Counted from the stretch's first letter, positions 17,803-28,777 are shown. The stretch is DNA of 64,000 nt from Streptomyces sp. Ru73 (GCF_002920575.1 NZ_PQSQ01000036.1:1-64000), one strand, 5' to 3'. The notes: generated by a model from the sequence alone, not told the origin. Program-made: numbers and translations.

Positions 17803-18138
17803 GTGGCAAGTGGCAACGCGATCCGAGGAAGTCGGGTCGGGGCGGGGCCGATGGGGGAGGCCGAGCGGGGCGAGTCCGCGCCGCGCATCCGCATCTCCTT
17901 CTGGTGCTCCAACGGGCACGAGACACAGCCCAGCTTCGCCGGCGACGCGCAGATTCCTGACACCTGGGACTGCCCGCGCTGTGGCTTCCCCGCAGGCAAG
18001 GACCGGGACAACCCGCCGGACCCGCCGCGTACCGAGCCGTACAAGACGCACCTGGCGTACGTACGGGAGCGCCGCACGGACGCGGACGGCGAGGCGATCC
18101 TCGCGGAGGCGCTCGCCAAGCTCCGCGGCGAGATCTGA
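17803..18138 (+). CDS. RbpA-family RNA polymerase-binding protein (divergent paralogue, RbpB-like)
   Basis: 111-aa protein of the actinobacterial RbpA family, which binds the principal sigma factor and RNA polymerase and helps open promoters. The zinc-type core is C35, H39, C57, C60 (WCSNGH, WDCPRC). A basic linker KTHLAYVRERR (81-91) stands where canonical RbpA has THWDMLMERR, and the C-terminal sigma-interacting helix follows. As I recall the canonical protein, it is about 124 aa and encoded elsewhere, so this shorter form next to secG is more likely the second family member. GTG 17803 has AGGGAG 8 nt upstream. Confidence 0.82.
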   Translation: MASGNAIRGSRVGAGPMGEAERGESAPRIRISFWCSNGHETQPSFAGDAQIPDTWDCPRCGFPAGKDRDNPPDPPRTEPYKTHLAYVRERRTDADGEAILAEALAKLRGEI

Positions 18139-18406
18139 CGACGCCTCTCCCGTGGCGGTACCGACGGGACATGAAGAGTGGTGCACCGGCCCGGCCGGAG
18201 GGTTTCGGCCTTCCTGTCGGGCCGTCGCGTTGCGCTGTTCGGGTGGCCTCGCAGGTGAATCCGGTACGGACCACCGGCGTCAGCAGATCGTCGGCGGGCG
18301 GACATCTTTTCCCACTCCCGGCTTCGCTCGAGCGTGAGTGCGCCCATCGTCCTCTGATCGATTAGGTTGGAGGGTGGCGGGGCCGATACGAGACCAAAGA
18401 AGGCTG

Positions 18407-20068
18407 ATGTCCGAGATGAACGCAGATGGCCGCAGCAGGCTCGACCAGACGTCCGAGTGGGCGGCCCTGGGGAAGCACCGCGAACAACTCGCGAGCACGC
18501 ATCTGCGCGAGCTGTTCGAGCAGGACCCCGGCCGTGCTGAGCGGTACACCCTCCAGGTCGGCGACCTGCACCTGGACTACTCCAAGCACCTGGTGACCGA
18601 CGAGACGCTGCGCCTGCTCCGTGAGCTGGCCGCGGCGGCGAAGGTCACCGAGCTGCGGGACGCGATGTTCCGCGGCGAGAAGATCAACATCACCGAGAAC
18701 CGCGCGGTGCTGCACACCGCGCTGCGCGCACCGGAGTCGGCGGTCATCGAGGTCGACGGTGAGAACGTCGTCCCCGCCGTGCACGCCGTGCTGCGCAAGA
18801 TGCAGGTGTTCACCGACCGGATCCGCTCCGGCGACTGGAAGGGCCACACCGGCAAGCGCATCAAGAACGTCGTCAACGTCGGCATCGGCGGCTCCGACCT
18901 GGGCCCGGCGATGGCGTACGAGGCGCTGCGCGCCTACACCGACCGCGACATGCAGTTCCGGTTCGTCTCCAACGTGGACGGCGCCGACCTGCACGAGGCC
19001 GTGCGCGACCTGGACCCGGCCGAGACGCTCTTCATCATCGCCTCGAAGACGTTCACCACGATCGAGACGATCACCAACGCCAAGTCGGCCCGCGAGTGGC
19101 TGCTGGACGGCCTGGGCGCCGGTGACGAGGCGGTGGCCAAGCACTTCGTGGCGCTGTCCACCAACGCCGAGAAGGTCGCCGAGTTCGGCATCGACACGGC
19201 CAACATGTTCGAGTTCTGGGACTGGGTCGGCGGCCGCTACTCCTACGACTCGGCCATCGGCCTGTCGCTGATGATCGCCATCGGCCCGGAGCGCTTCCGC
19301 GAGATGCTGGCCGGCTTCCACCTGGTCGACGAGCACTTCCGGTGCGCGCCGCCCGAGGAGAACGCGCCGCTGCTGCTCGGCCTGCTGGGCCTCTGGTACG
19401 GCAACTTCTGGGACGCGCAGTCGCACGCGGTGCTGCCGTACAGCCACTACCTCTCCAAGTTCACCGCGTACCTCCAGCAGCTGGACATGGAGTCCAACGG
19501 CAAGTCCGTCACCCGTGACGGCGACCCGGTGCACTGGCAGACCGGCCCGGTGGTGTGGGGCACGCCCGGCACCAACGGCCAGCACGCGTACTACCAGCTG
19601 CTGCACCAGGGCACGAAGATGATCCCGGCCGACTTCATCGGCTTCGCGCGGCCCGTGGACGACCTCCAGCCGCGTCTGGTCGCCCAGCACGACCTGCTGA
19701 TGGCGAACCTCTTCGCGCAGGGCCAGGCGCTGGCCTTCGGCAAGACGCCGGAGGAGGTGCGCGCCGAGGGCGTGCCGGAGGAGCTGGTCACGCACAAGAC
19801 CTTCAAGGGCAACCGCCCCTCCACCACCATCCTGGCCAAGGAGCTCACCCCGTCGGTGCTGGGCCAGCTGATCGCCCTCTACGAGCACAAGGTGTTCGTC
19901 CAGGGCGCGATCTGGAACATCGACTCCTTCGACCAGTGGGGCGTGGAGCTCGGCAAGGTCCTCGCCAAGCGCGTGGAGCCGGCGCTGACCGAGGGCGCCG
20001 AGGTCGAGGGCCTGGACGCCTCGACGAAGTCGCTGGTGGCCGCCTACCGCGAGATGCGGGGGCGCTGA
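18407..20068 (+). CDS. pgi: Glucose-6-phosphate isomerase
   Basis: Interconverts glucose-6-phosphate and fructose-6-phosphate, linking glycolysis to the pentose phosphate operon beside it. 553 aa, typical of the long bacterial/eukaryotic type. Conserved blocks are GIGGSDLGPAM, FVSNVDGADLHEAV, SKTFTTIET, GGRYSYDSAIGLS and the signature near HQGTKMIPADFIGF. The ATG at 18407 follows AAGG by 3 nt; the in-frame ATG at 18416 is an alternative. The upstream 18139-18406 gap shows no gene. Confidence 0.97.
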   Translation: MSEMNADGRSRLDQTSEWAALGKHREQLASTHLRELFEQDPGRAERYTLQVGDLHLDYSKHLVTDETLRLLRELAAAAKVTELRDAMFRGEKINITENRAVLHTALRAPESAVIEVDGENVVPAVHAVLRKMQVFTDRIRSGDWKGHTGKRIKNVVNVGIGGSDLGPAMAYEALRAYTDRDMQFRFVSNVDGADLHEAVRDLDPAETLFIIASKTFTTIETITNAKSAREWLLDGLGAGDEAVAKHFVALSTNAEKVAEFGIDTANMFEFWDWVGGRYSYDSAIGLSLMIAIGPERFREMLAGFHLVDEHFRCAPPEENAPLLLGLLGLWYGNFWDAQSHAVLPYSHYLSKFTAYLQQLDMESNGKSVTRDGDPVHWQTGPVVWGTPGTNGQHAYYQLLHQGTKMIPADFIGFARPVDDLQPRLVAQHDLLMANLFAQGQALAFGKTPEEVRAEGVPEELVTHKTFKGNRPSTTILAKELTPSVLGQLIALYEHKVFVQGAIWNIDSFDQWGVELGKVLAKRVEPALTEGAEVEGLDASTKSLVAAYREMRGR

Positions 20069-20073
20069 TCGCC

Positions 20074-20331
20074 GTGCACGAAGACGCGCTCCTGAGTTTT
20101 CTGAACCTGCTGACGCCGGAGAACCGCGAGTGGCTGGTGGCCCAGCCGGCGGCCAAGCAGCAGGAGGTGGCCGCCCGGCACCTCGAAGCGGAGCAGGGCG
20201 ACAAGGAGGCCGGTCTCGGCCCGTACAACACCGTGGACGAGGACGTCGAGGGCGTCGCGGTGGGGGACCTCCAGGACCCGGCACGGCTGGCCAACGCGAT
20301 GGTGCGCCAGGAGCGGGAGCGGGAGCGGTAA
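20074..20331 (+). CDS. Small conserved-looking hypothetical protein downstream of pgi
   Basis: 85-aa acidic, soluble protein of unknown function starting at GTG 5 nt after the pgi stop. It begins HEDALLSFLNLLTPENREWL, a helical segment with clear hydrophobic spacing, followed by a charged helix and an Arg/Glu-rich C-terminus. Strong GC3 bias in this frame and placement just before a terminator support a real gene co-transcribed with pgi. No domain is recognised. The ribosome-binding site (GGGGG at 11 nt) is poor, so translational coupling to pgi is likely. Confidence 0.6.
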   Translation: MHEDALLSFLNLLTPENREWLVAQPAAKQQEVAARHLEAEQGDKEAGLGPYNTVDEDVEGVAVGDLQDPARLANAMVRQERERER

Positions 20332-20405
20332 CGGTTGGTAACCGTGACCGCCTGACGTTCCGGCGCGCGTGCGGTCCCGTTCCGGGCGGCGGCTCCGTCC
20401 CCGTA

Positions 20406-20451
20406 GTGGGAGCGGGCCGCCGCTCGTCGTGGGAGCGGGCCGCCGCTCGTC
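20406..20451. repeat. 23-bp tandem duplication
   Basis: Two exact copies of a 23-bp unit (20406-20428 and 20429-20451; core GTGGGAGCGGGCCGCC) followed by a degenerate third copy. They lie in the 297-bp pgi/pgl convergent gap, just before two terminators. Confidence 0.85.
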
Positions 20452-20475
20452 GTGGGTGCGGTGCCGGGCCGCTCC

Positions 20476-20522
20476 GGGGTGGGGTGCCGGACTGCTTCGC
20501 TTGACGTCCGGCACCCCACCCC
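20476..20522 (+). terminator. Terminator of the pgi unit
   Basis: Seventeen-base-pair perfect stem (20476-20492 with 20506-20522; core GGTGCCGGAC / GTCCGGCACC) and a 13-nt loop. Confidence 0.85.
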
Positions 20523-20566
20523 TGTGCGTCCCGGCACCTCCCGTACGTTCCCGGTTCTCATACGCC

Positions 20567-20611
20567 GACGGCCCGGCTCCTGCGGTGATTCACCGTGGGA
20601 GCCGGGCCGTC
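20567..20611 (-). terminator. Convergent terminator before pgl
   Basis: Fourteen-base-pair perfect stem GACGGCCCGGCTCC / GGAGCCGGGCCGTC, whose loop itself pairs CGGTGA with TCACCG. It sits 18 bp from the pgl stop and can serve both strands. Confidence 0.88.
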
Positions 20612-20628
20612 GTGCGGGCGGGCCTCGG

Positions 20629-21411
20629 TCAGGGGGAGGCCGGGGGGTACAGGCCGCGCGGGAGCTGGGAGGCGGCCGCCTCGTCCAGCAGCCAGAGCGT
20701 CCGGCTGCGGCCGTACGCGCCCGCCGCCGGAGCCTGTATCTCGCCCGCGCCGGACAGCGCCATCGCGGCCGCGTTCGCCTTGTCCTCGCCTGCGGCGAGC
20801 AGCCAGACCTCGCGTGCCGCGCGGATGGCCGGCAGCGTGAGCGAGATCCGGGTGGGCGGCGGCTTGGGCGCGCCGTGCACGCCGACCACCGTCCGCTCCG
20901 TCTCCCGCACCGCCGGGTGCTCGGGGAAGAGCGAGGCGACGTGGGTGTCCGGGCCGACGCCCAGCAGCAGGACGTCGAACGACGGGACCGGACCGTGGTC
21001 CTCGGGCCCCGCCGCGGCCGCCAGGGCGGCGGCGTACGCCTCCGCGGCGGCGTCCGCGTCGTTGCCGTACCCGCCGTCGGACGGCGCCATCGCGTGCACC
21101 CGCGCCGGGTCCAGCGGGACGCTGTCCAGCAGCGCCTCGCGGGCCTGGGTGTGGTTGCGCTCCGGGTCGCCCTCGGGCAGGAACCGCTCGTCGCCCCACC
21201 ACAGGTCCAGCCGGGACCAGTCCACGGCGTCCCGGGCCGGCGCCTCGGCGAGCGCGGCCAGCAGACCGTTGCCGTTGCGGCCGCCGGTCAGCACGACGGA
21301 CGCCGAGCCGCGGGCCGACTGGGCGTCCACGATGCGCGTGATCAGCCGGGCCGCAGCGGCCTTCGCCATCAGCTCCTTGTCGCGGTGGACGACGACCTGC
21401 GGCGCGCTCAC
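20629..21411 (-). CDS. pgl: 6-phosphogluconolactonase
   Basis: Hydrolyses 6-phosphogluconolactone, the product of Zwf, 260 aa. Conserved blocks are LTGGRNGNGLL, WWGDERFLPEGDPERN and the signature LLLGVGPDTHVASLFPEH. Most family members have D-G-H where this has D-T-H. The GTG at 21411 overlaps the opcA stop as GTGA. It is the last gene of the tkt-tal-zwf-opcA-pgl operon. Confidence 0.95.
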   Translation of the reverse strand: MSAPQVVVHRDKELMAKAAAARLITRIVDAQSARGSASVVLTGGRNGNGLLAALAEAPARDAVDWSRLDLWWGDERFLPEGDPERNHTQAREALLDSVPLDPARVHAMAPSDGGYGNDADAAAEAYAAALAAAAGPEDHGPVPSFDVLLLGVGPDTHVASLFPEHPAVRETERTVVGVHGAPKPPPTRISLTLPAIRAAREVWLLAAGEDKANAAAMALSGAGEIQAPAAGAYGRSRTLWLLDEAAASQLPRGLYPPASP

Positions 21412-22504
21412 TTGGCGGCCGCCCTCTTGGCGGGCGTCTTCTTCGCCGCTGCCTTGCCCTTGGGGGCGTCCTCGGCGGACTGCGCCTCGGCCTCCCGCCC
21501 GGCGTTCCCGGCGGACTGCGTCTCGGCCTCCCGCTCGGCGTCCTCGGCGGTCTTCGCCGACTCGCCCGGGAGCCCCTCCTTGTACTCGCCCAGCCGCTCC
21601 ACGCCGTACTTCAGCGCGGACGCGTAGGTGTCGTCCGGGTCGAGCCGGCGCAGCTCCTCGGCGAGCAGCTCGGAGGTCTCCCGCCGCTGCAGCGCCACCG
21701 AGCGGTCCGGCTGGCCGGTCATGCACAGCGTGGCGAGCGCGCCGTCCGCGCGGTCCAGCACGATCGGGCCGCTCTTGGTCTCCATCCGGACGGCCGTCAG
21801 GCCGGGGCCGGCGGACAGGGTCCGCTGGACGGGGACGTGCAGCCGGTCGGCGAGCCACATGGCGAGCAGCTCGCAGCTGGGGTTGAACTCCTCGCCCTCG
21901 ACGGTGACCGAGGTGACCTCGCTCGGCTGCTGGTCGAGCGCGGCGGCCAGCATCGAACGCCAGGGCGTGATGCGGGTCCAGGCCAGGTCGGTGTCGCCGG
22001 GGGTGTACTTCTCGGCGCGTGCGGCCAGCTCCTGGACGGGCTGCTCGGCGGCGTAGGTGTCGGTGACACGGCGCTGCGCGAGCGCCCCGAGCGGGTCGGC
22101 CGCCGGGTCCGTCGGACCGCCGACCGGCCACCAGACCACCACGGGGGCGTCCGGCAGCAGCAGCGGCAGGACGACCGACTGGGCGTGGTTGATGGCCTCG
22201 CCGTACAGGCGCAGCACGACCGTCTCGCCGGTGCCGGCGTCGGCGCCGACCCGGACCTCGGCGTCCAGGCGGGCCTGGGCGCGGCCGCGCGGCGAGCGGC
22301 TGACGCGCTTGATGACGACGAGGGTGCGCGAGGGGTGCTCGCGGGAGGCCTCGTTGGCGGCCTTGAGCGCGTCGTAGGCGTTCTCCTCGTCGGTGACGAT
22401 GACGAGGGTGAGCACCATGCCGACGGCGGGGGTACCGATGGCCCTGCGGCCCTGGACCAGCGCCTTGTTGATCTTGCTGGCCGTGGTTTCGGTGAGATCG
22501 ATCT

Positions 22505-22508
<4 letters not shown>
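21408..22508 (-). CDS. opcA: Glucose-6-phosphate dehydrogenase assembly protein OpcA
   Basis: 366-aa allosteric/assembly partner of G6PDH (Zwf) in actinobacteria and cyanobacteria. Conserved features include VVWWPVGGPTDPAADPLG, DLAWTRITPWRS and GEEFNPSCELLAMWLADRL. The last 55 residues are a low-complexity acidic stretch with a near-repeat (REAETQSAG, REAEAQSAE) followed by a Lys/Ala tail (KKTPAKRAAAK). ATG 22508 overlaps the zwf stop by 4 nt. Confidence 0.95.
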
Positions 22509-24028
<1,520 letters not shown>

Positions 24029-24033
24029 GAGTC

Positions 24034-25152
24034 TCAGCCCTCCGAAGGAGCGAGGCGCTTCAGCTCCGCCTCGGTCGACTTGAGCAGGTCGTTCCAGGAC
24101 TTCTCGAACTTGTCGACGCCCTCGTCCTCCAGCAGCTGGACGACCTCGTCGTACGAGACGCCGAGCTTGGCGAGCGCGTCGATGTCCGCCTGCGCCTGCT
24201 CGTACCCGCCGGTCACCGTGTCACCCGTGACCTCGCCGTGGTCGGCGGTGGCCTCCAGGGTGGCCTCCGGCATGGTGTTGACCGTGTTCGGCGCGACCAG
24301 CTGCTCGACGTAGAGCGTGTCCTTGAGCTCGGGGTCCTTCACACCGGTGGAGGCCCACAGCGGACGCTGCTTGTTGGCGCCCGCCTTCTCCAGGGCCGCC
24401 CAGCGGTCGGAGGAGAAGACCTCCTGGTAGGCCTGGTAGGCCAGCCGGGCGTTGGCGAGGGCCGCCTTGCCCTTGAGGGCCTTGGCCTCGTCGGTGCCGA
24501 TGCCGTCCAGGCGCTTGTCGATCTCGGTGTCCACGCGGGACACGAAGAAGGACGCGACGGAGTGGATCTTGTCCAGCTCCAGGCCCAGCGACTTGGCCTT
24601 CTCCAGGCCCGCCAGGTAGGCGTCCATGACCTCGCGGTAGCGCTCCAGCGAGAAGATCAGCGTGACGTTGACGCTGATGCCCCGGCCGATCACCTCGGTG
24701 ATCGCCGGCAGGCCCGCCTTGGTGGCCGGGATCTTGATGAGGGTGTTCGGGCGGTCCACCAGCCAGGCCAGCTGCTTGGCCTCGGCGACGGTCGCCTTGG
24801 TGTTGTGCGCCAGACGGGGGTCGACCTCGATGGAGACCCGGCCGTCCTGGCCGTCGGTGGCGTCGAAGACCGGCCGCAGGATGTCGGCCGCGTCCCGGAC
24901 GTCCGCCGTGGTGATCATGCGGATGGCTTCCTCGACGGTGACCTTGCGGGCCGCGAGGTCGGAGACCTGCTGCTCGTAGCCCTCGCCCGAGGAGATCGCC
25001 TTCTGGAAGATCGACGGGTTGGTGGTGACACCGACCACGTGGCTCTGGTCGATCAGCTCGGCGAGGTTGCCGGACGTGATGCGCTTGCGCGACAGGTCGT
25101 CCAGCCAGATCGCAACGCCTTCGTCGGAAAGGCGCTTGAGTGCGTCTGTCAT
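24034..25152 (-). CDS. tal: Transaldolase
   Basis: Transfers dihydroxyacetone units between sugar phosphates in the non-oxidative pentose phosphate pathway. 372 aa, the long actinobacterial/cyanobacterial type. GVTTNPSIFQKAI near the N-terminus and the Schiff-base lysine region LIKIPATKAGLPAI are visible, followed by NVTLIFSLERY. ATG 25152 has AGGAGA 10 nt upstream. Confidence 0.96.
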   Translation of the reverse strand: MTDALKRLSDEGVAIWLDDLSRKRITSGNLAELIDQSHVVGVTTNPSIFQKAISSGEGYEQQVSDLAARKVTVEEAIRMITTADVRDAADILRPVFDATDGQDGRVSIEVDPRLAHNTKATVAEAKQLAWLVDRPNTLIKIPATKAGLPAITEVIGRGISVNVTLIFSLERYREVMDAYLAGLEKAKSLGLELDKIHSVASFFVSRVDTEIDKRLDGIGTDEAKALKGKAALANARLAYQAYQEVFSSDRWAALEKAGANKQRPLWASTGVKDPELKDTLYVEQLVAPNTVNTMPEATLEATADHGEVTGDTVTGGYEQAQADIDALAKLGVSYDEVVQLLEDEGVDKFEKSWNDLLKSTEAELKRLAPSEG

Positions 25153-25186
25153 GGGAATTGCATCTCCTACTTGTCGTCTATGGACG

Positions 25187-27277
25187 TCAGCGCGCGGCGG
25201 CGTCGATCGATTCCCGCGCGGCGGCGGCCACGTTCTCGGGCGTGAAGCCGAACTCGCGGAAGAGAACCTTGCCGTCGGCGGAGGCGCCGAAGTGCTCCAG
25301 CGACACGATGCGGCCGGCGTCACCCACGTACTTGTGCCAGGTCAGGCCGATGCCCGCCTCGACGGCGACGCGGGCCTTGACGGCCGGCGGCAGCACGCTG
25401 TCCTTGTACGCCTGGTCCTGCTCCTCGAACCACTCCACGCACGGCATCGAGACGACCCGGGTCGGGACGCCCGCGGCCTGCAGCTGCTCGCGCGCCTCGA
25501 CGGCGACGTGCACCTCGGAGCCGGTGGCGATCAGCACGACCTGCGGCTCGCCGCCCTCGGCGTCGAACAGCACGTAGCCGCCCTTGGCCACGCCCTCGGC
25601 GTTGGGCTCGTAGGTCGGCACGCCCTGGCGGGTCAGCGCCAGACCGTGCGGGGCGCCCTTGCCGAACTCCTTGGTCCAGCGCTTGTTGATCTCGCCCCAG
25701 GCGAGCGCGGTCTCGTTGGCGTCGGCCGGACGGACCACGTTCAGGCCCGGGATGGCGCGCAGCGAGGCCAGGTGCTCCACCGGCTGGTGGGTCGGGCCGT
25801 CCTCGCCCAGGCCGATCGAGTCGTGCGTCCACACGTAGGTGACCGGCAGGTGCATCAGGGCCGACAGGCGGACGGCGTTGCGCATGTAGTCGGAGAACAC
25901 CAGGAAGGTGCCGCCGTAGATGCGGGTGTTGCCGTGCAGCGCGATGCCGTTCATCTCCGCGGCCATGGAGTGCTCACGGATACCGAAGTGAATCGTACGC
26001 CCGTACGGGTCGGCCTCGGGCAGGGTGTTGCCCACCGGCAGGAACGAGGAGTTCTTGTCGATGGTGGTGTTGTTCGAGCCCGCGAGGTCGGCGGAGCCGC
26101 CCCACAGCTCGGGGATGACGGCGCCCAGCGCCTGCAGGACCTTGCCGGAGGCGGCACGGGTGGCCACCGCCTTGCCGGTCTCGAAGACGGGCAGCTGGTC
26201 CTCCCAGCCGGCCGGCAGCTCGCCGGCGCGGATGCGGTCGAACTCCTTCGCCCGCTCCGGGTTGGCCGTCCGCCACTCGCCGAGGGCCTTCTCCCACTCG
26301 GCCTTCGCCTCACGGCCGCGGTCCAGCGCCGCACGGGTGTGCGCCAGGACCTCGTCCGAAACCTCGAAGTCCTTCTCCGGGTCGAAGCCCAGCACGCGCT
26401 TGGTCGCCGCGACCTCCTCGGCACCCAGCGCCGAGCCGTGCGCGGCCTCGGTGTTCTGGGCGTTCGGGGCCGGCCAGGCGATGATCGAACGCATCGCGAT
26501 GAAGGACGGGCGGTCGGTGACGGCCTTGGCGGCCTCGATCGCCTCGTACAGCGCCTCGGGGTCCAGGTCGCCGTTCTCCTTGGGCTCCACGCGCTGGACG
26601 TGCCAGCCGTAGGCCTCGTACCGCTTGACGGTGTCCTCGGAGATGGCGGTCTCGGTGTCGCCCTCGATCGAGATGTGGTTGTCGTCCCACAGCAGGATCA
26701 GGTTGCCGAGCTTCTGGTGCCCGGCCATGGAGGACGCCTCGGCCGAGATGCCCTCCTGCAGGCAGCCGTCGCCGGCGATGCAGTAGACGAAGTGGTCGAA
26801 CGGCGAGGTGCCGGCGGCCGCCTCCGGGTCGAACAGACCGCGCTCGTACCGGGCGGCCATCGCCATGCCCACCGCGTTGGCCACGCCCTGGCCCAGCGGG
26901 CCGGTGGTGGTCTCCACACCCGTGGTGTGGCCGTACTCCGGGTGGCCCGGGGTCTTGGAGCCCCAGGTGCGGAAGGCCTTCAGGTCGTCCAGCTCCAGGC
27001 CGAAGCCGGCCAGGTAGAGCTGGATGTACAGGGTCAGGGACGAGTGCCCCGCGGACAGCACGAACCGGTCACGGCCGGTCCAGTCCGCGTCGGCGGGGTC
27101 GTGCCGCATGACCTTCTGAAAGAGGGTGTAGGCGGCAGGAGCGAGGCTCATGGCCGTGCCCGGGTGGCCGTTACCGACCTTCTGCACGGCGTCTGCGGCC
27201 AGAACGCGGACGGTATCGACAGCCCGCTGGTCCATTTCGGTCCACTCAAGACCTGTGGTGGTCGGCTTGGTGCTCAC
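25187..27277 (-). CDS. tkt: Transketolase
   Basis: Thiamine-diphosphate enzyme moving two-carbon units between sugar phosphates, 696 aa. The N-terminal TPP motif runs from GDGCLQEGISAEA to LILLWDDNHIS. VSAGHSSLTLYIQLYL and the Pyr domain DSIGLGEDGPTHQPVEHLA follow; a C-terminal domain completes it. The start is GTG. It is the first gene of the five-gene pentose phosphate operon; TAGGCT at 27343-27348 is a possible minus-strand -10 element. Confidence 0.97.
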   Translation of the reverse strand: MSTKPTTTGLEWTEMDQRAVDTVRVLAADAVQKVGNGHPGTAMSLAPAAYTLFQKVMRHDPADADWTGRDRFVLSAGHSSLTLYIQLYLAGFGLELDDLKAFRTWGSKTPGHPEYGHTTGVETTTGPLGQGVANAVGMAMAARYERGLFDPEAAAGTSPFDHFVYCIAGDGCLQEGISAEASSMAGHQKLGNLILLWDDNHISIEGDTETAISEDTVKRYEAYGWHVQRVEPKENGDLDPEALYEAIEAAKAVTDRPSFIAMRSIIAWPAPNAQNTEAAHGSALGAEEVAATKRVLGFDPEKDFEVSDEVLAHTRAALDRGREAKAEWEKALGEWRTANPERAKEFDRIRAGELPAGWEDQLPVFETGKAVATRAASGKVLQALGAVIPELWGGSADLAGSNNTTIDKNSSFLPVGNTLPEADPYGRTIHFGIREHSMAAEMNGIALHGNTRIYGGTFLVFSDYMRNAVRLSALMHLPVTYVWTHDSIGLGEDGPTHQPVEHLASLRAIPGLNVVRPADANETALAWGEINKRWTKEFGKGAPHGLALTRQGVPTYEPNAEGVAKGGYVLFDAEGGEPQVVLIATGSEVHVAVEAREQLQAAGVPTRVVSMPCVEWFEEQDQAYKDSVLPPAVKARVAVEAGIGLTWHKYVGDAGRIVSLEHFGASADGKVLFREFGFTPENVAAAARESIDAAAR

Positions 27278-27721
27278 CCTGGGTCAGGGCTCCTCTCCAC
27301 ATGTCGAATGCCGGGGGCCGGAAATGCCCTCGGACGCTGTCGAGCCTACCTGCGCGGGAGGCGCATTTTTCCGCCGGAACCCCGCTCGGCGTCACCTGCA
27401 ACACATGAGTTTTCAGGACCCCGAACGAGCGCCCGAATGAGCAGGTGAACGCCCAGGAGACGGGGGGTGTCGGCCCTCCTTTCAGACTGCCGCCGCGCGC
27501 CCCCTTTCGCCCGCTGAACATCCGCGTGTCCAGGCACTCGGGTGCTATTCCTCCCGCCCCGCACCGAGCCAACACGAACCGACCCCCGCGAAGGCCGCGC
27601 TACCCGCAACGTCTAGAGTGGCGTGGTACGCGCAAGTCTTCACCGGGCTTTCACCGCCCGGCAGAGCTTGCTGGCCTTATCTCCGCGGTACCAGCCGCAG
27701 AAGTTACTTCCAGGGGTGTGC
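27278..27721. other. Divergent tkt/ctaB intergenic region
   Basis: 444 bp without a convincing gene. A short minus-strand open frame lacks ribosome-binding site and codon bias. Separated inverted arms TCACCTGC (27392-27399) and GCAGGTGA (27441-27448) may be regulatory. TAGAGT at 27614-27619 is a plausible -10 for ctaB with a leader of about 95 nt. Confidence 0.45.
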
Positions 27722-28681
27722 GTGACGGCCGTCGAATCCCGTCCTGCGGGTGCGCTCTCTCGGAGCCCGGGGCACCCCGGTCCCGTGAACCGGCCGTTCG
27801 GGGCCCGGGTCAAGGCGTTCGTGGCACTGACCAAGCCGCGGATCATCGAACTGCTGCTCATCACCACCGTTCCGGTGATGTTCCTCGCCGAACAGGGCGT
27901 GCCCGACCTGACGCTGGTGCTCCTCACCTGCGTCGGCGGCTACCTCTCGGCGGGCGGCGCCAACGCGCTGAACATGTACATCGACCGCGACATCGACGCG
28001 CTCATGGAGCGCACGTCGCAGCGTCCACTGGTCACCGGCATGGTCAGCCCGCGCGAGTGCCTGGTCTTCGGCGTCTCGCTCGCGGTGATCTCCACACTGC
28101 TGTTCGGACTGACCGTCAACTGGCTGTCGGCCTGGCTCTCGCTCGGCGCGCTGCTGTTCTACGTGGTCGTCTACACGATGATCCTCAAGCGCCGTACCTC
28201 CCAGAACATCGTCTGGGGCGGCATCGCCGGCTGCCTGCCGGTCCTCATCGGCTGGTCCTCCGTGACCAACTCGATGTCCTGGGCGCCGGTCATCCTCTTC
28301 CTCGTGATGTTCTTCTGGACGCCGCCGCACTACTGGCCGCTGTCCATGAAGGTGAAGGAGGACTACGCACGCGTGGGCGTGCCGATGCTCCCCGTGCTGG
28401 CCTCCAACAAGGTGGTGGCCCGCCAGATCGTGCTCTACAGCTGGGTGATGGTCGGCGTGTCGCTGCTGCTGCAGCCGCTGGGCTACACGGGCTGGTTCTA
28501 CACGATCGTCGCCGTGCTGTGCGGCGGGTTCTGGCTCAAGGAGGCGCACGCCCTGCAGGCCCGCGCCAAGGCCGAGGTGACCGGAGCCAAGCTCAAGGAG
28601 ATGCGGCTCTTCCACTGGTCCATCACCTACGTGTCGCTGCTCTTCGTGGCGGTCGCGGTGGACCCGTTCCTGCGCTTCTGA
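27722..28681 (+). CDS. ctaB: Protohaem IX farnesyltransferase (haem O synthase)
   Basis: Membrane prenyltransferase of the UbiA family that farnesylates haem B to haem O for cytochrome oxidase, 319 aa. About nine membrane helices are predicted. The aspartate-rich motif NALNMYIDRDID and the second motif (YTMILKRRTSQNIVWGG) are present, with LTKPRIIELLLITTVP near the N-terminus. GTG 27722 has AGGGG 5 nt upstream. With ctaA, 0.6 kb away on the other strand, it completes haem A synthesis. Confidence 0.95.
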   Translation: MTAVESRPAGALSRSPGHPGPVNRPFGARVKAFVALTKPRIIELLLITTVPVMFLAEQGVPDLTLVLLTCVGGYLSAGGANALNMYIDRDIDALMERTSQRPLVTGMVSPRECLVFGVSLAVISTLLFGLTVNWLSAWLSLGALLFYVVVYTMILKRRTSQNIVWGGIAGCLPVLIGWSSVTNSMSWAPVILFLVMFFWTPPHYWPLSMKVKEDYARVGVPMLPVLASNKVVARQIVLYSWVMVGVSLLLQPLGYTGWFYTIVAVLCGGFWLKEAHALQARAKAEVTGAKLKEMRLFHWSITYVSLLFVAVAVDPFLRF

Positions 28682-28777
28682 TCCCCGCACTCCCGTGGAG
28701 GCCGTGCGCCGGTGGCCGTGAGGCCGTTCGGCGGCGGCCTCTTCCGCGTTCTATTACCGGCGGGTAGCATGCGGCCC

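Noticed and set aside
27246..27575. Minus-strand small gene upstream of tkt
   Set aside because: No ribosome-binding site, poor codon bias, and overlap with the tkt 5' end and promoter region.
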